A DNA stretch of 27,185 nt. Source: Chara braunii (Eukaryota; Streptophyta; Charophyceae; Charales; Characeae). The notes beneath the pieces were generated by a model. That model had not been told where the DNA came from, ran no database searches, and worked only from the letters and a program-made list of their open reading frames with translations. Shown here in pieces: positions 20,229 through 27,185 of the stretch (its first letter is position 1; each line of letters starts with the position of its first letter). The position numbers were made by a program, and so were the translations under genes. The stretch spans positions 1,098,081-1,125,265 of the forward strand of contig BFEA01000482.1 of NCBI GenBank assembly GCA_003427395.1. Direction: 5' to 3'.

Positions 20229-20880
20229 ATAGTAACATGTTCATGGTTCGATAGTTGGGCTCACTGTCAGGGGTTTCTTTCACTTGTTTTAGCAAGTCAC
20301 TGTAAACCGGATCCTGAGCATACACCTCCTTTGTGGTAGGTCCGCTCCTATATCCAAATAGTGTACTGTCGCGCCGAGGTAATTTGCTCTTCTGCATAGC
20401 GCATCAGCTACCACGTTGTACTTACCTTTAGCAGGCTTAAGCTCAAAGTCAAATTGATCTATCTCTGCAGCCCATCCAGTCAGCTTAGGCATCATCTTGG
20501 CTTGCGTCTTCAGCCACCTTGGGGTCTCATGCCTCCCAAGCAGGTAGTGCCTCCAATGATCTAAGGCTTGCCTGAGAGCGTAGAGTTCTCTCTCATATGT
20601 TGAGGCTGCTACCTTTTCCAAAGGCAACCTAGCTGTTCTCTCTCGTATGTTGAGGCTGCTACCTTTTCCAAAGGCAACCTAGCTGGACGTGAACTCTACA
20701 GGTCTATAAACATTGTCGTCATCTTGCTGTAGCACAACACCTATGCCATATGGACTTGTGTCTGTAGTGACGACGAAGGGCAATGAATGATCGACTACTT
20801 TGAGGACAGGATACTCTACCAAAACCTTTTTCAACTTCTTCAAGGCTGAGGTGCAATCTTAGTCCCACTTCCAGACGTTT
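20229..20880 (-). pseudogene. RNase H domain with deletion of the third catalytic Asp region
   Basis: Upstream frames give KKLKKVLVEYPVLKVVDHSL and TTDTSPYGIGVVLQQDDDD, with the first catalytic Asp. From 20627 the stretch YERELYALRQALDHWRHYLL carries the catalytic Glu. HYLLGRHETPRWLKTQ shows that the usual V-x-S/T-D-H-x-x-L block is deleted, removing a catalytic Asp. KPAKGKYNVVADALCRR closes the domain. A 50-bp duplication at 20585-20684 also shifts the frame. Confidence 0.82.
20585..20684. repeat. 50-bp tandem duplication inside RNase H
   Basis: gttctctctcatatgttgag and its following 30 bases (20585-20634) recur at 20635-20684 with one difference (catatg against cgtatg). As 50 is not a multiple of 3, it breaks the reading frame. 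Confidence 0.93.
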
Positions 20881-20895
20881 TTCTTGTTCCCTTGC

Positions 20896-21404
20896 TTATC
20901 GGCGCAAGGGATCCTTCTCTCTGTCCAGCTCTCTTGTTACCACTTCTCTCTCTGTCTGGGAAATCAGTAGCTTTGCCTCTTTATCTTCCCCCAGTGATAA
21001 GTTAGCTACCCATTCCTCCACTGCCTTCTCCACCTTCGGTGTAGCCATACTCGAACTCGCCTCCCCCCTTCCTCTCAACAAGGGTTCCTCCCCCTCAAAC
21101 TCTTCTTCTTCTTCTTCTTCTTCTGCCTCCACTGCAGCCAACTTTGCCTCTTGCTCTCTCGTCCACTTCTCCTTTCTTCCTCCATTTGCTTCTTTTTGGC
21201 TGCTTCCTCTTCCAGCAAGGCCAATTTCTTTGCCTCCTTGATTAGCTCTTTCTTCTCCATCCTCTCCTTCTTCTCACGGAGAATTGTGGCAGCCCTCTCT
21301 CCCTGTGCCTTACTGTAGGGGGTAGTGCTCGTTCCGGTCCTGGTGGTCACCATGTTGATAAGGGCACAATCACTAACAATTCCACTCCTCAACACGTAGA
21401 CCAA
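20896..21404 (-). pseudogene. Gag-like charged N-terminal region, joined directly to RNase H
   Basis: The 21404-21075 frame begins shortly after its first ATG with a basic, Ser/Thr-containing stretch (MVTTRTGTSTTPYSKAQGER) and then a Lys/Glu-rich probable coiled coil (KKELIKEAKKLALLEEEAAK). The 21141-20896 frame has an acidic EEEEEEEEFEGEE run and VEEWVANLSLG. A TTC/TTG-rich low-complexity stretch lies at the frame change. Such Lys/Glu-rich openings occur in plant-type Gag, so Gag is an inference from position. No capsid, zinc knuckle, protease or RT follows; RNase H starts within about 20 bases. Confidence 0.45.
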
Positions 21405-21465
21405 CCCTTTGGACTTTGACTCTCTATAGGACTATAAAGATCCCCCTCCTGCTTCACCCAAGTTA

Positions 21466-21639
21466 CCACAACCGTTAGACGCTTTTGCAACCATAGTCAC
21501 CAAACTTTCCACTGTCGAACTAAAGCGAGCACAACCACATTCATCAGTCTTTCCACAACCGTCGGATGCTTTCGCAACCACAACCACCAAACTTTCCACT
21601 GCCAACAGATGTGCTTGCAACCACAATCACTGACACTCA
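21466..21639. repeat. 87-bp tandem repeat in the leader (in-frame on minus strand)
   Basis: ccacaaccgttagacgcttt at 21466 recurs at 21553, and a shorter third piece (aacagatgtgcttgcaacca) follows. On the minus strand 87 bp equals 29 codons and the open frame 21626-21432 reads VESLVVVVAKASDGCG, then VESLVTMVAKASNGCG. Whether this is translated is unknown. Confidence 0.75.
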
Positions 21640-22502
21640 CCTGGCTTCCCCCTCGGGTTGACACTTTGTCAACTACTCGATTCTAGTCTATTACTACAGG
21701 ACCATTGAATGATCAGGAGGCATTTTAAGGAGGTCCCCCACAACTGCTTGGGAAATCTTTAACGTCGTAGTCAGGAGTCAGGACGACGATGACAACCAAA
21801 GTCCTCTCCAGACTTAGACAAATTGGACACCCGCTCTGCAGCTCTAAGTTCAGGTATACTCTACCAACCAGAGCAAACTGCCAGTCTGTACGAGACCTTG
21901 GGGTGTTTTCCCCGATCGTCTAGCGTCAGATACACCTCAAACCCTACCAAGTCCCGCGCAGACATTGGCTCACATCCTCTATCAGACCACATGCACAGAA
22001 CCTATTGACTTGGACAGAAGTGACTCGATGCAAAAAGAGATGATAGCTGACTCTCAGCAAGTACCAACGTGAGTGTGCATCATCCACATGGCATAGGGAC
22101 AAGGGCTAGGGCTCGAAGGGATTATACCGCTCCGCGCTCCGCACTCCAGCTTGGTCAACGAGAACGGTCAACGCTCGCCGGTCAACGCTGGTCAATCGCT
22201 TGGTCAAACTTCACCTATCAACCCTCGATCAACCCTTGGTCAACGCCGATCAACTTTGGTCAACGCCTATCAGCTCCGATCAATATTGGTTGTGACACTT
22301 CTTCTCCCTTTGTCACCTTCGTCAACTCTCCCTCCTTCTTCGCCCTAAGTTCGACTATGGCCGACTTCTCCTTCCTCTTTGTCGGCTATGGCTTCCCTCA
22401 CGTTCGTCACCTCCCTCTCTCTCTCTCTGGTCAACTTATCCTTCGTCCCACTTGTCTTCTTCCTCCTCCGAGCTTGGCGGCTACGGCTGCCGTCCGCTAT
22501 GG

Positions 22503-22506
<4 letters not shown>
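21640..22506 (-). other. Leader region of element 2
   Basis: No coding remnant recognised. It lies between the primer binding site and gag-like region. It holds a dense GGTCAA array (22153-22263) and a CT-rich end leading into the microsatellite. Confidence 0.5.
22153..22263. promoter_or_regulatory. Array of seven exact GGTCAA motifs
   Basis: GGTCAA occurs at 22153, 22166, 22180, 22190, 22202, 22238 and 22258, with GATCAA and TATCAA variants in between, all in one orientation. On the element's strand this is TTGACC, the core of the plant W box bound by WRKY factors. Regulatory function is inference. Confidence 0.4.

Positions 22507-22565
<59 letters not shown>
22507..22565. repeat. (CT)24 (CA)n microsatellite, first copy
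   Basis: 48 bases of CT from 22507 to 22554, followed by a short CA run, preceded by GA. The second copy at 22743-22790 has exactly the same 48-base CT length and the same preceding GA, so both probably represent one genomic locus. Confidence 0.95.
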
Positions 22566-22570
22566 CATCT

Positions 22571-22589
22571 AGATGTGTATAAGAGACAG
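22571..22589 (+). other. Tn5 mosaic-end / Nextera adapter sequence (library artefact)
   Basis: AGATGTGTATAAGAGACAG is exactly the 19-base Tn5 mosaic end used in Nextera tagmentation libraries. The preceding catct fits the palindromic mate-pair junction form of that adapter. It joins a microsatellite on the left to an unrelated LTR fragment on the right, so it marks a chimeric join and is not genomic. Confidence 0.96.
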
Positions 22590-22738
22590 CTTATATAGTG
22601 TTGACGCGGGGTCTGGACCCCGATTGCTGCTTCCCTAAGTCGTCAAGATCTCAAGACAAATAGCGGCTCAAATTTACCTGCAACTGAACTCCCTGTGGCC
22701 TTGCTGTTGTCCGGGTACCTGCGCACAACAAGTGAATG
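22590..22738 (-). repeat. Displaced fragment of an element 1-type LTR
   Basis: 22648-22738 is identical to 1-91, and 22600-22738 matches 7002-7140. On the minus strand its left end reads CTATATAAG (22590-22598), a good LTR TATA box that is mutated in the 7-kb copy. It begins at the sequencing adapter and ends at an N (22740), so it is most likely a mate-pair partner inserted by the assembler. Confidence 0.9.
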
Positions 22739-22740
22739 TN

Positions 22741-22849
<109 letters not shown>

Positions 22850-22896
22850 CATCGCTTTCTCCTTCTCGCCAGCGATGCCGCGGACAACCAGAACCA

Positions 22897-22908
22897 GCTC
22901 CGATACCA
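22897..22908 (-). other. Primer binding site of element 2 (initiator-Met tRNA type)
   Basis: The minus strand reads TGGTATCGGAGC, one base after the LTR end (GATTTCA). The common plant retrotransposon site complementary to the 3' end of initiator methionine tRNA is TGGTATCAGAGC, so 11 of 12 positions fit. This fixes the LTR boundary at 22910. Confidence 0.85.
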
Positions 22909-22909
22909 G

Positions 22910-23892
22910 TGAAATCAGACTTGCTTTCAACTTATCTTTCAACATGCATGCAAACAGATGTCGATGGCTGACAACTTTCACAAGTGAGAATCAGCAACAA
23001 GCATGAGATGACGCACAACGACCATGCAGTGCACTCATATATATGGCCCTTGGCCAGAAACTAAGATATATGGCCCTTGGCCAAAATCAATAAATTAACT
23101 TGTCACGACTTGCAGGTATGGCGTATGAACGCCCGTATGAAAATCCCACCCATACATTGTATCCACCATCAGACACAATTGCACTCACTCGCGCGCAGAT
23201 ACACACACGCTAGGATCCACCCTGAATGTCCACGCACTCACACACTACGTCCCATCTGTTGACGTCAGCAACTTGGCTGCTATGGCCACCGTCCTCCTCC
23301 TCCTCTACTGCCCTCTTCTTCTTCGGGCACCTGCAGACCTCCAATGCACAAGTTGCACTAGCAGCGCTTTTGCATGGCTCACATGCGAATGAATGAATGG
23401 CTTGGCACTGCTGCTTTATTTATACCGTTTCGACGATGGTTTGGCCTGCCTGAGGTCCCAAGCCCAAGGTGTGCACAGTCCTACTTGGTACTTGCTGGAC
23501 TGCAACTGGGAACTGCTGACTGGACAAGGTAGACTGTAGACTGCCTCCTACAGCTCCGAAGAGCCAGCTTCGACGGTTCTAGTTGGTCCTAGGCAACTTA
23601 GGACTGACCCTTCGCTATAGCTAGAGCTAAGACTTCCCTTGCTAACTTAGGTACGGTCAACTGACTTCTAAAAGGACCTAGGCTAGACCGATAGACCGAC
23701 TCCTAGAACTACTAATCCTAAGGACTACGGTTAAGTCCCGACGACCCAACTAATGCAGGAAGTACTAACCCATGACGTTTTAGGGACAGGTCGCGGGTTC
23801 GAGGCTCACGGGGTCTACGGAAGGGTACATATAGGTCCAGGGATCAAGCCCTGGGATCTGCATTGTCGCGCAATCTGGGTAAGACCGTTTTA
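22910..23892 (-). repeat. 5' LTR of element 2
   Basis: Pairs with 18169-19156. The left edge TG (22910-22911) is next to the primer binding site. The right edge reads TA at 23891-23892 where the other LTR has CA, a point change. Near the right end the GGTTCGAGGC string (about 23806) resembles a Pol III B box, but no A box is seen. Confidence 0.9.
23415..23424 (-). promoter_or_regulatory. LTR TATA box of element 2
   Basis: The minus strand reads TATAAATAAA inside the 5' LTR, a good TATA box that would drive leftward transcription of the element. The 3' LTR copy is mutated at the same place (18662-18671). Confidence 0.55.
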
Positions 23893-24175
23893 TTATTATT
23901 TATTGAATAATAAGATTGTGGGAGACGAGGAGGAGGAGAGTAAGTGGAGGGGGATTTGCCATTGGTCTTTTGCTGGTGTACAAATAAGGAGGAGGAGAGT
24001 GACTAGCGAGAGAAGGGGGATTTGTCATTAGTATTTTGCTGGTGTGCTTCTTTCTTTCTTCTTTCTTCTTCATTCATGTCTCTGTCTCTTTCCAACTTCT
24101 TTTATTTCTCTTGCAATTGAATGACATTGTCTATCCTCGTGTGTTTGCACTTCGAAATTAGCCAGGATCGTACCA
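23893..24175 (+). repeat. Probable 5' LTR (right part) of element 3
   Basis: The stretch ends in gtacca one base before a primer binding site, as an LTR should. It holds a CAAATAAGG string (23981-23989) that may be a weak TATA-like element, and a 66-bp two-copy repeat. No second LTR copy lies in the window, so the left edge is unproven. Confidence 0.5.
23925..24052. repeat. 66-bp two-copy tandem repeat in the LTR
   Basis: gaggaggagag..gggggatttgccattggtcttttgctggtgt recurs 66 bp later with gtcattagtattttgctggtgt. The two copies carry about 10 differences. Confidence 0.75.
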
Positions 24176-24361
24176 TTGGTATCGGCGCGGATCTTACTTG
24201 CTGGTGAGAGTTGTCTGGCTGGCCCAACCCTAAACTAAGTAGTTGAGTCCTCGTGTGTTTGCACTTCGGAATTAGCCAGGATCGTANCATTNGTATCGGC
24301 GCGGATCTTACTTGCTGGTGAGAGTTGTCTGGCTGGCCCAACCCTAAACTAAGTAGTTGAG
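24134..24361. repeat. 114-bp two-copy tandem repeat of the LTR-end / primer-site junction
   Basis: tcctcgtgtgtttgcacttc at 24134 recurs at 24248. The copies differ by one base (cgaaatt against cggaatt) and by two Ns (24286, 24292) in the second. Near-identity plus isolated Ns suggests an assembly duplication or a very recent one. Confidence 0.93.
24177..24188 (+). other. Primer binding site of element 3
   Basis: TGGTATCGGCGC follows the LTR end gtacca by one base. It matches the initiator-Met site TGGTATCAGAGC at 10 of 12 positions and element 2's site at 11 of 12. A second copy at 24291-24302 lies in the tandem repeat. Confidence 0.7.
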
Positions 24362-24387
24362 GGCTAACTACTTAGGGTTAGGGTTGG
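24338..24387. repeat. Inverted repeat (about 21-bp arms, 7-base loop)
   Basis: ccaaccctaaactaagtagt (24338 onwards) is nearly the reverse complement of aactacttagggttagggtt (24366 onwards), with gagggct between. It sits at the right edge of the 114-bp repeat. Confidence 0.8.
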
Positions 24388-24388
24388 A

Positions 24389-25747
24389 AGTTGAGGAAAC
24401 TGGGGCAGCATGGTATGAGGAAGCTGTCCCCACCTGGCTTGGACTTGTAGGGTTCACATATGACCCGGCCAGGTTGCTTGAGTGTAAGTTTGGGTTGGCG
24501 AGACACTTGAGAGGGACTTCGCGCGGCGATTTGAGAGAGGCGACAGTGAGAAGCACTCACACGTGGAATCTGGACCTAAGGAAGACATTGGGCGACTTCA
24601 GGGCTTCCCTCCCCGCTTGGGTGAAGTGGCCACATCTGCATCAAAGGACTGCAAGTTGCTACTATGGTCTTCAACATCAGCACGGGATCCGGCATCGTAC
24701 TTTGGTGTAGGTTAGACCCTCCTAGTATGATAGGGCACTAGTGTAGAGGTTGCTATTGGGGTCGGGAGGACCATATGAGAGAGGGGGTTGAGTTATACTT
24801 CATCTATAAAGCTTGGGCCACTCGAGTAAGTGTCATGTACCTAAGGGTTGCCCATGGCTGTGTGCATGCGTACACATGTCCTGTTGGAATAATTTTGGGT
24901 CTCTTTTCCTACCCTGTATGGTCTTGATTGTGTGCAAGAGTTTGTAGACTGCTCTCTCACTTGACGGATCGATGGATGAAATATCTTGGGTTCAACTGCA
25001 TATCTTGCTTTAGTGCTTTGTCTTTTCATTCTGAACGGCTGTAGTTGATTAGGTTTCTTCTGAAGTTGAGTTTCGTTTTTCAGTACAGCAGGTGCAGAAA
25101 GAGGGTCAGACTGGGACTCTTGTTGGTTGGGACCTACATGGGACCTTTAGGTACCAGTGGGATCTGGCCCAACTAGGAAGAGCCCTTTTGTTCCAAATCT
25201 GTTGCCGTTCGTAGCGTACTTTGTCTTGCCATAATTCGGAGTTCACACTGCTGGTTGGGGTACTCACTTTCGAGTGGATCTTGACTGAGATATTCTGCAG
25301 ACGCTAACACACAGTCCGCCGCTTGGCTCGCGCCTTATACACCACTCAAATCTCCTTTGCTTCAAGGTGTTACACTTCGCATCTGATTTGCTGTACTTCC
25401 ATAGAGCGGTCTCAGATTGGGTAGGAGAGGATCTCATGCGTGATCTGACCAGACTACCACGCTGAATCAGATCTCTCCTTCTGAATTATGCTTTTTATTC
25501 TTTTTTTTAACCACTCTCCAGTCCAAATGAATTGCTGCTCCGGCTAGGAGTTCTACCCTTTCTTCTTGTGCTATCAGTTTGTTTCTTCAATTCAGTTTAT
25601 TGTCCGCTTAGACTCGTGCACAAAAGAAAGAGAAAGAGAGAAGAGAGGAATTGCGGAGTGCTGCTCTTGAGCGCAGAGGAGTGTTCTTCCAAAAGTTGCA
25701 AGTGCAGACCCTTCTTGAGAGATCTATTAATTCCCCAATCCTCTAAC
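24389..25747 (+). other. Leader region of element 3, no gene recognised
   Basis: An open frame of 117 codons (24357-24710) and the upstream part of the 25532-25987 frame lie here, but neither shows a known domain. By position it is the untranslated leader between primer binding site and gag. Confidence 0.45.
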
Positions 25748-26097
25748 ATGGCGCAGCCTCAAATGACTTCAAATCAATGGCTGGCCCTGCCAAACGCAGC
25801 TGGTACAGCGGAAAGACCGCATTTGCAAGCACTCTGCAACAATGCATTGGAACGGGAGCAGAGGGCGGAGGAAGAGAGGAAGCGGACTCTACTCACTACA
25901 CAGTTGTCCATTCTGGAAACTGTTCCTGCACTGAGCAAAGTGCAGTCTGAGGAACAGATACAGTCCATATTTGCCGCTATAGTTTAAGTTCGGTCCCTTG
26001 AAATAAGGCCAGCCAAATCGCCCAGATTTTTTGCAGAAATGCAGAAACCATGGGATGAGTTGGCCGGGATGGCCGGCAAGTACCGTGACTTCATGGC
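25748..26097 (+). pseudogene. Gag N-terminal region of element 3
   Basis: ATG at 25748 opens MAQPQMTSNQWLALPNAAGT, followed by a charged helical stretch (ALEREQRAEEERKRTLLTTQ) and VQSEEQIQSIFAAIV. After an in-frame stop (25985-25987) the same frame continues RSLEIRPAKSPRFFAEMQKP and WDELAGMAGKYRDFMAEIAD. A longer frame starts at 25532, but its extra 72 residues are hydrophobic then basic and look unrelated. That the product is Gag is inferred from the capsid downstream. Confidence 0.6.
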
Positions 26098-26283
26098 GGA
26101 AATTGCAGATCTGTGACAGGCCCAAGTGCCTGACCCTCCTCTTCTACCCCCTGCCCTCGATGCTGCGCTTTAGACTGTCCTTGCTCCGGTGGAAATTGCA
26201 GATCTGTGACAGGCCCGAGTGCCTGATCCTCCTCTTCTACCCCCTGCAATCGATGCTGCGCTTTAGACTGTCCTTGATCCTCT
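26098..26283 (+). repeat. 93-bp two-copy tandem repeat in gag (31 codons)
   Basis: ggaaattgcagatctgtgac at 26098 recurs at 26191. The period keeps the gag frame. In that frame both copies carry the same two stops, within EIADL-stop-QAQVPDPP and ALDAAL-stop-TVL, so the stops arose before the duplication. Confidence 0.93.
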
Positions 26284-26644
26284 CACTACCTCTTCTACAT
26301 CTTTAGGTGTGGTGAACAGCCAATCAGGACCTGCAGGAGGTGCAGACTCCATTGTCGCTGCAGCAAGTGATAGCGCAGGAAGTTCTGCAACTGCTGCGGC
26401 CCCAAGTCTGGACACAGCTGTTGCTGGTCCGAGCTGATCCTCCTCTTCTACCCCCTGCACTCGATGCTGCGCTTTAGACTGCCGTTGCTCCTCTCACTAC
26501 CTCTTCTACACCTTTAGGTGTGGCGAACAGCCAATCAGGACCTGCAGGAGGTGCAGACTCCATTGTCGCTGCAGCAAGTGATAGCACAGGAAGTTCTGCA
26601 ACTGCTGCAGCCCCAAGTCCGGGCACAGCAGTTGCTGGTCCTAG
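26223..26644 (+). repeat. 211-bp two-copy tandem repeat in gag
   Basis: ctgatcctcctcttctaccc at 26223 recurs at 26434, and both run through ggtgtgg-gaacagccaatcaggacc and gcagcaagtgatagc. As 211 is one more than a multiple of 3, the gag frame shifts at the duplication. The first copy reads NSQSGPAGGADSIVAAASDS in the 25748 frame and the second copy reads it in the next frame. Confidence 0.95.
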
Positions 26645-27012
26645 CTACAGCAGTCCCTATGTGAACAAGAAGGCGGCACATATTCCGCCTATGTACGATG
26701 GGAAGGACAACTTCACGCCTGGATTAGCTCCATGCACTCCTACTTTGAGGTGGTGCAAACTTTGCCAGCAGCCCAAACAATGATCACAGGCACCAATGTG
26801 GAACCCGTTGTATGGAGCTTTATAGAACTGCAAGCTGTACAGGCAGGCTCATCAAGGATATACCTGACCAAGTGGCTTAAGGTCACGTCGGTAGCCACAC
26901 TTGAGGATGTATAAACATAACTATATAGTGATCCACATGCTGCTGCCAAAGCAAGACATAAGGTTGCCTATGTCAAGCGCAACAAGTGGTCAGGCGCCAT
27001 GCATAATCTGTT
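26645..27012 (+). pseudogene. Gag capsid domain of element 3, frameshifted
   Basis: Reads YVNKKAAHIPPMYDGKDNFT, then after loss of one base near 26722 continues WISSMHSYFEVVQTLPAAQT, VEPVVWSFIELQAVQAGSSR and WLKVTSVATLEDV. Two stops (26912 onwards) follow, and then DPHAAAKARHKVAYVKRNKW in the same frame. The block pattern (P-P-x-Y-D-G-K-D, then W-I-x-x-M) is that of plant-type Ty3/gypsy capsid. It ends at a stop near 27013 with no zinc knuckle. Confidence 0.7.
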
Positions 27013-27185
27013 GTAGTCTGCGTAGCACCCCGTTCACGTTCGCCGGCGAACGCGAACACATTCGCCCGAACGCGAACGGGCTCCAGAAATCAGCAAACGC
27101 GAACGTAATTGTTTTTTATATATATATCGTCACAAACAGAACTGCCCGGTAAAACCGTAGGCAGAGAGAGAGAAGAGGACAACAA
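27013..27185. other. CpG-rich GAACGCGAAC repeat and TA run
   Basis: GAACGCGAAC occurs at 27048-27057 and 27068-27077 (20 bp apart), and AAACGCGAAC at 27095-27104. The first lies in an inverted repeat at 27032-27057 with 13-bp arms, one mismatch and no loop. A TA run follows, then tatcgtcacaaacagaact (27125-27143), also found at 8262-8280. No gene is seen. Confidence 0.6.

Larger units (their letters stand above)
23893..27012 (+). mobile_element. 5' part of a Ty3/gypsy retrotransposon (element 3), truncated
   Basis: On the plus strand the order is probable LTR end (to 24175), primer binding site (24177), leader, gag N-terminus (25748), expanded middle and gag capsid (to about 27012). No protease or pol follows, so the copy is truncated or continues elsewhere. 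It starts exactly where element 2 ends, which suggests that element 2 inserted in or beside its LTR. Confidence 0.7.

Noticed and set aside
22069-22572. 167-codon plus-strand open frame
   Set aside because: It runs through the GGTCAA array and the CT microsatellite into the adapter junction; composition and position argue against a gene.
23800-23816. B-box-like GGTTCGAGGC in element 2's LTR as a tRNA or SINE
   Set aside because: It is part of the LTR in both copies and no A box precedes it at the right distance.
24371-24385. ttagggttaggg as telomere-type repeat
   Set aside because: Only two units, and it is explained by the local inverted repeat.

Overview
The window looks like repeat-dense nuclear DNA from a large plant-type or green-algal genome. 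It holds decayed Ty3/gypsy LTR retrotransposons of the chromodomain type, a tRNA-derived SINE family, many microsatellites, one sized assembly gap and scattered single Ns. I see no intact protein-coding gene and no convincing host gene. The overall style would fit a charophyte such as Chara, but that is an impression and is not proven by the sequence.

Layout. (1) 1-7303 is Ty3/gypsy element 1 on the minus strand. From right to left it has a 5' LTR part (about 7002-7303), a long leader with an array of ACGT-core motifs, gag, protease, reverse transcriptase, RNase H, integrase, a chromodomain remnant, a polypurine tract and the inner part of the 3' LTR, which runs off the window. All of it is broken by frameshifts and stops. 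(2) 7304-7660 is a minus-strand tRNA-derived SINE directly abutting that LTR. A second copy lies on the plus strand at 13489-13800. (3) 7661-14716 is AT-rich or simple DNA with several exactly-two-copy tandem duplications (periods about 200, 130, 193 and 192 bp) and a strong hairpin. (4) 14717-15348 is a run of N. (5) 15349-18168 has a GAA microsatellite, a long near-perfect palindrome, a CA microsatellite and otherwise unassigned sequence.

(6) 18169-23892 is Ty3/gypsy element 2 on the minus strand, with two LTRs of about 985 bp, a polypurine tract and an initiator-Met-type primer binding site. Its inside is internally deleted: a gag-like N-terminal region is followed directly by RNase H and integrase, with no reverse transcriptase. 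A Tn5/Nextera adapter (22571-22589), a displaced piece of element 1's LTR, an N and a second copy of the same (CT)24 microsatellite show that 22555-22742 is an assembly chimera. (7) About 23893-27012 is the 5' part of Ty3/gypsy element 3 on the plus strand: an LTR end, a primer binding site duplicated in tandem, a leader, and a gag pseudogene whose middle has been expanded by 93-bp and 211-bp tandem duplications. (8) The last 150 bases hold a CpG-rich GAACGCGAAC repeat and a TA run.

The coding remnants work together only as parts of retrotransposons. The most useful new observations are the SINE family, the polypurine tract and primer binding site signatures shared between the elements, the recurrent two-copy duplications, the 15.7-kb palindrome, and the adapter-marked misassembly.
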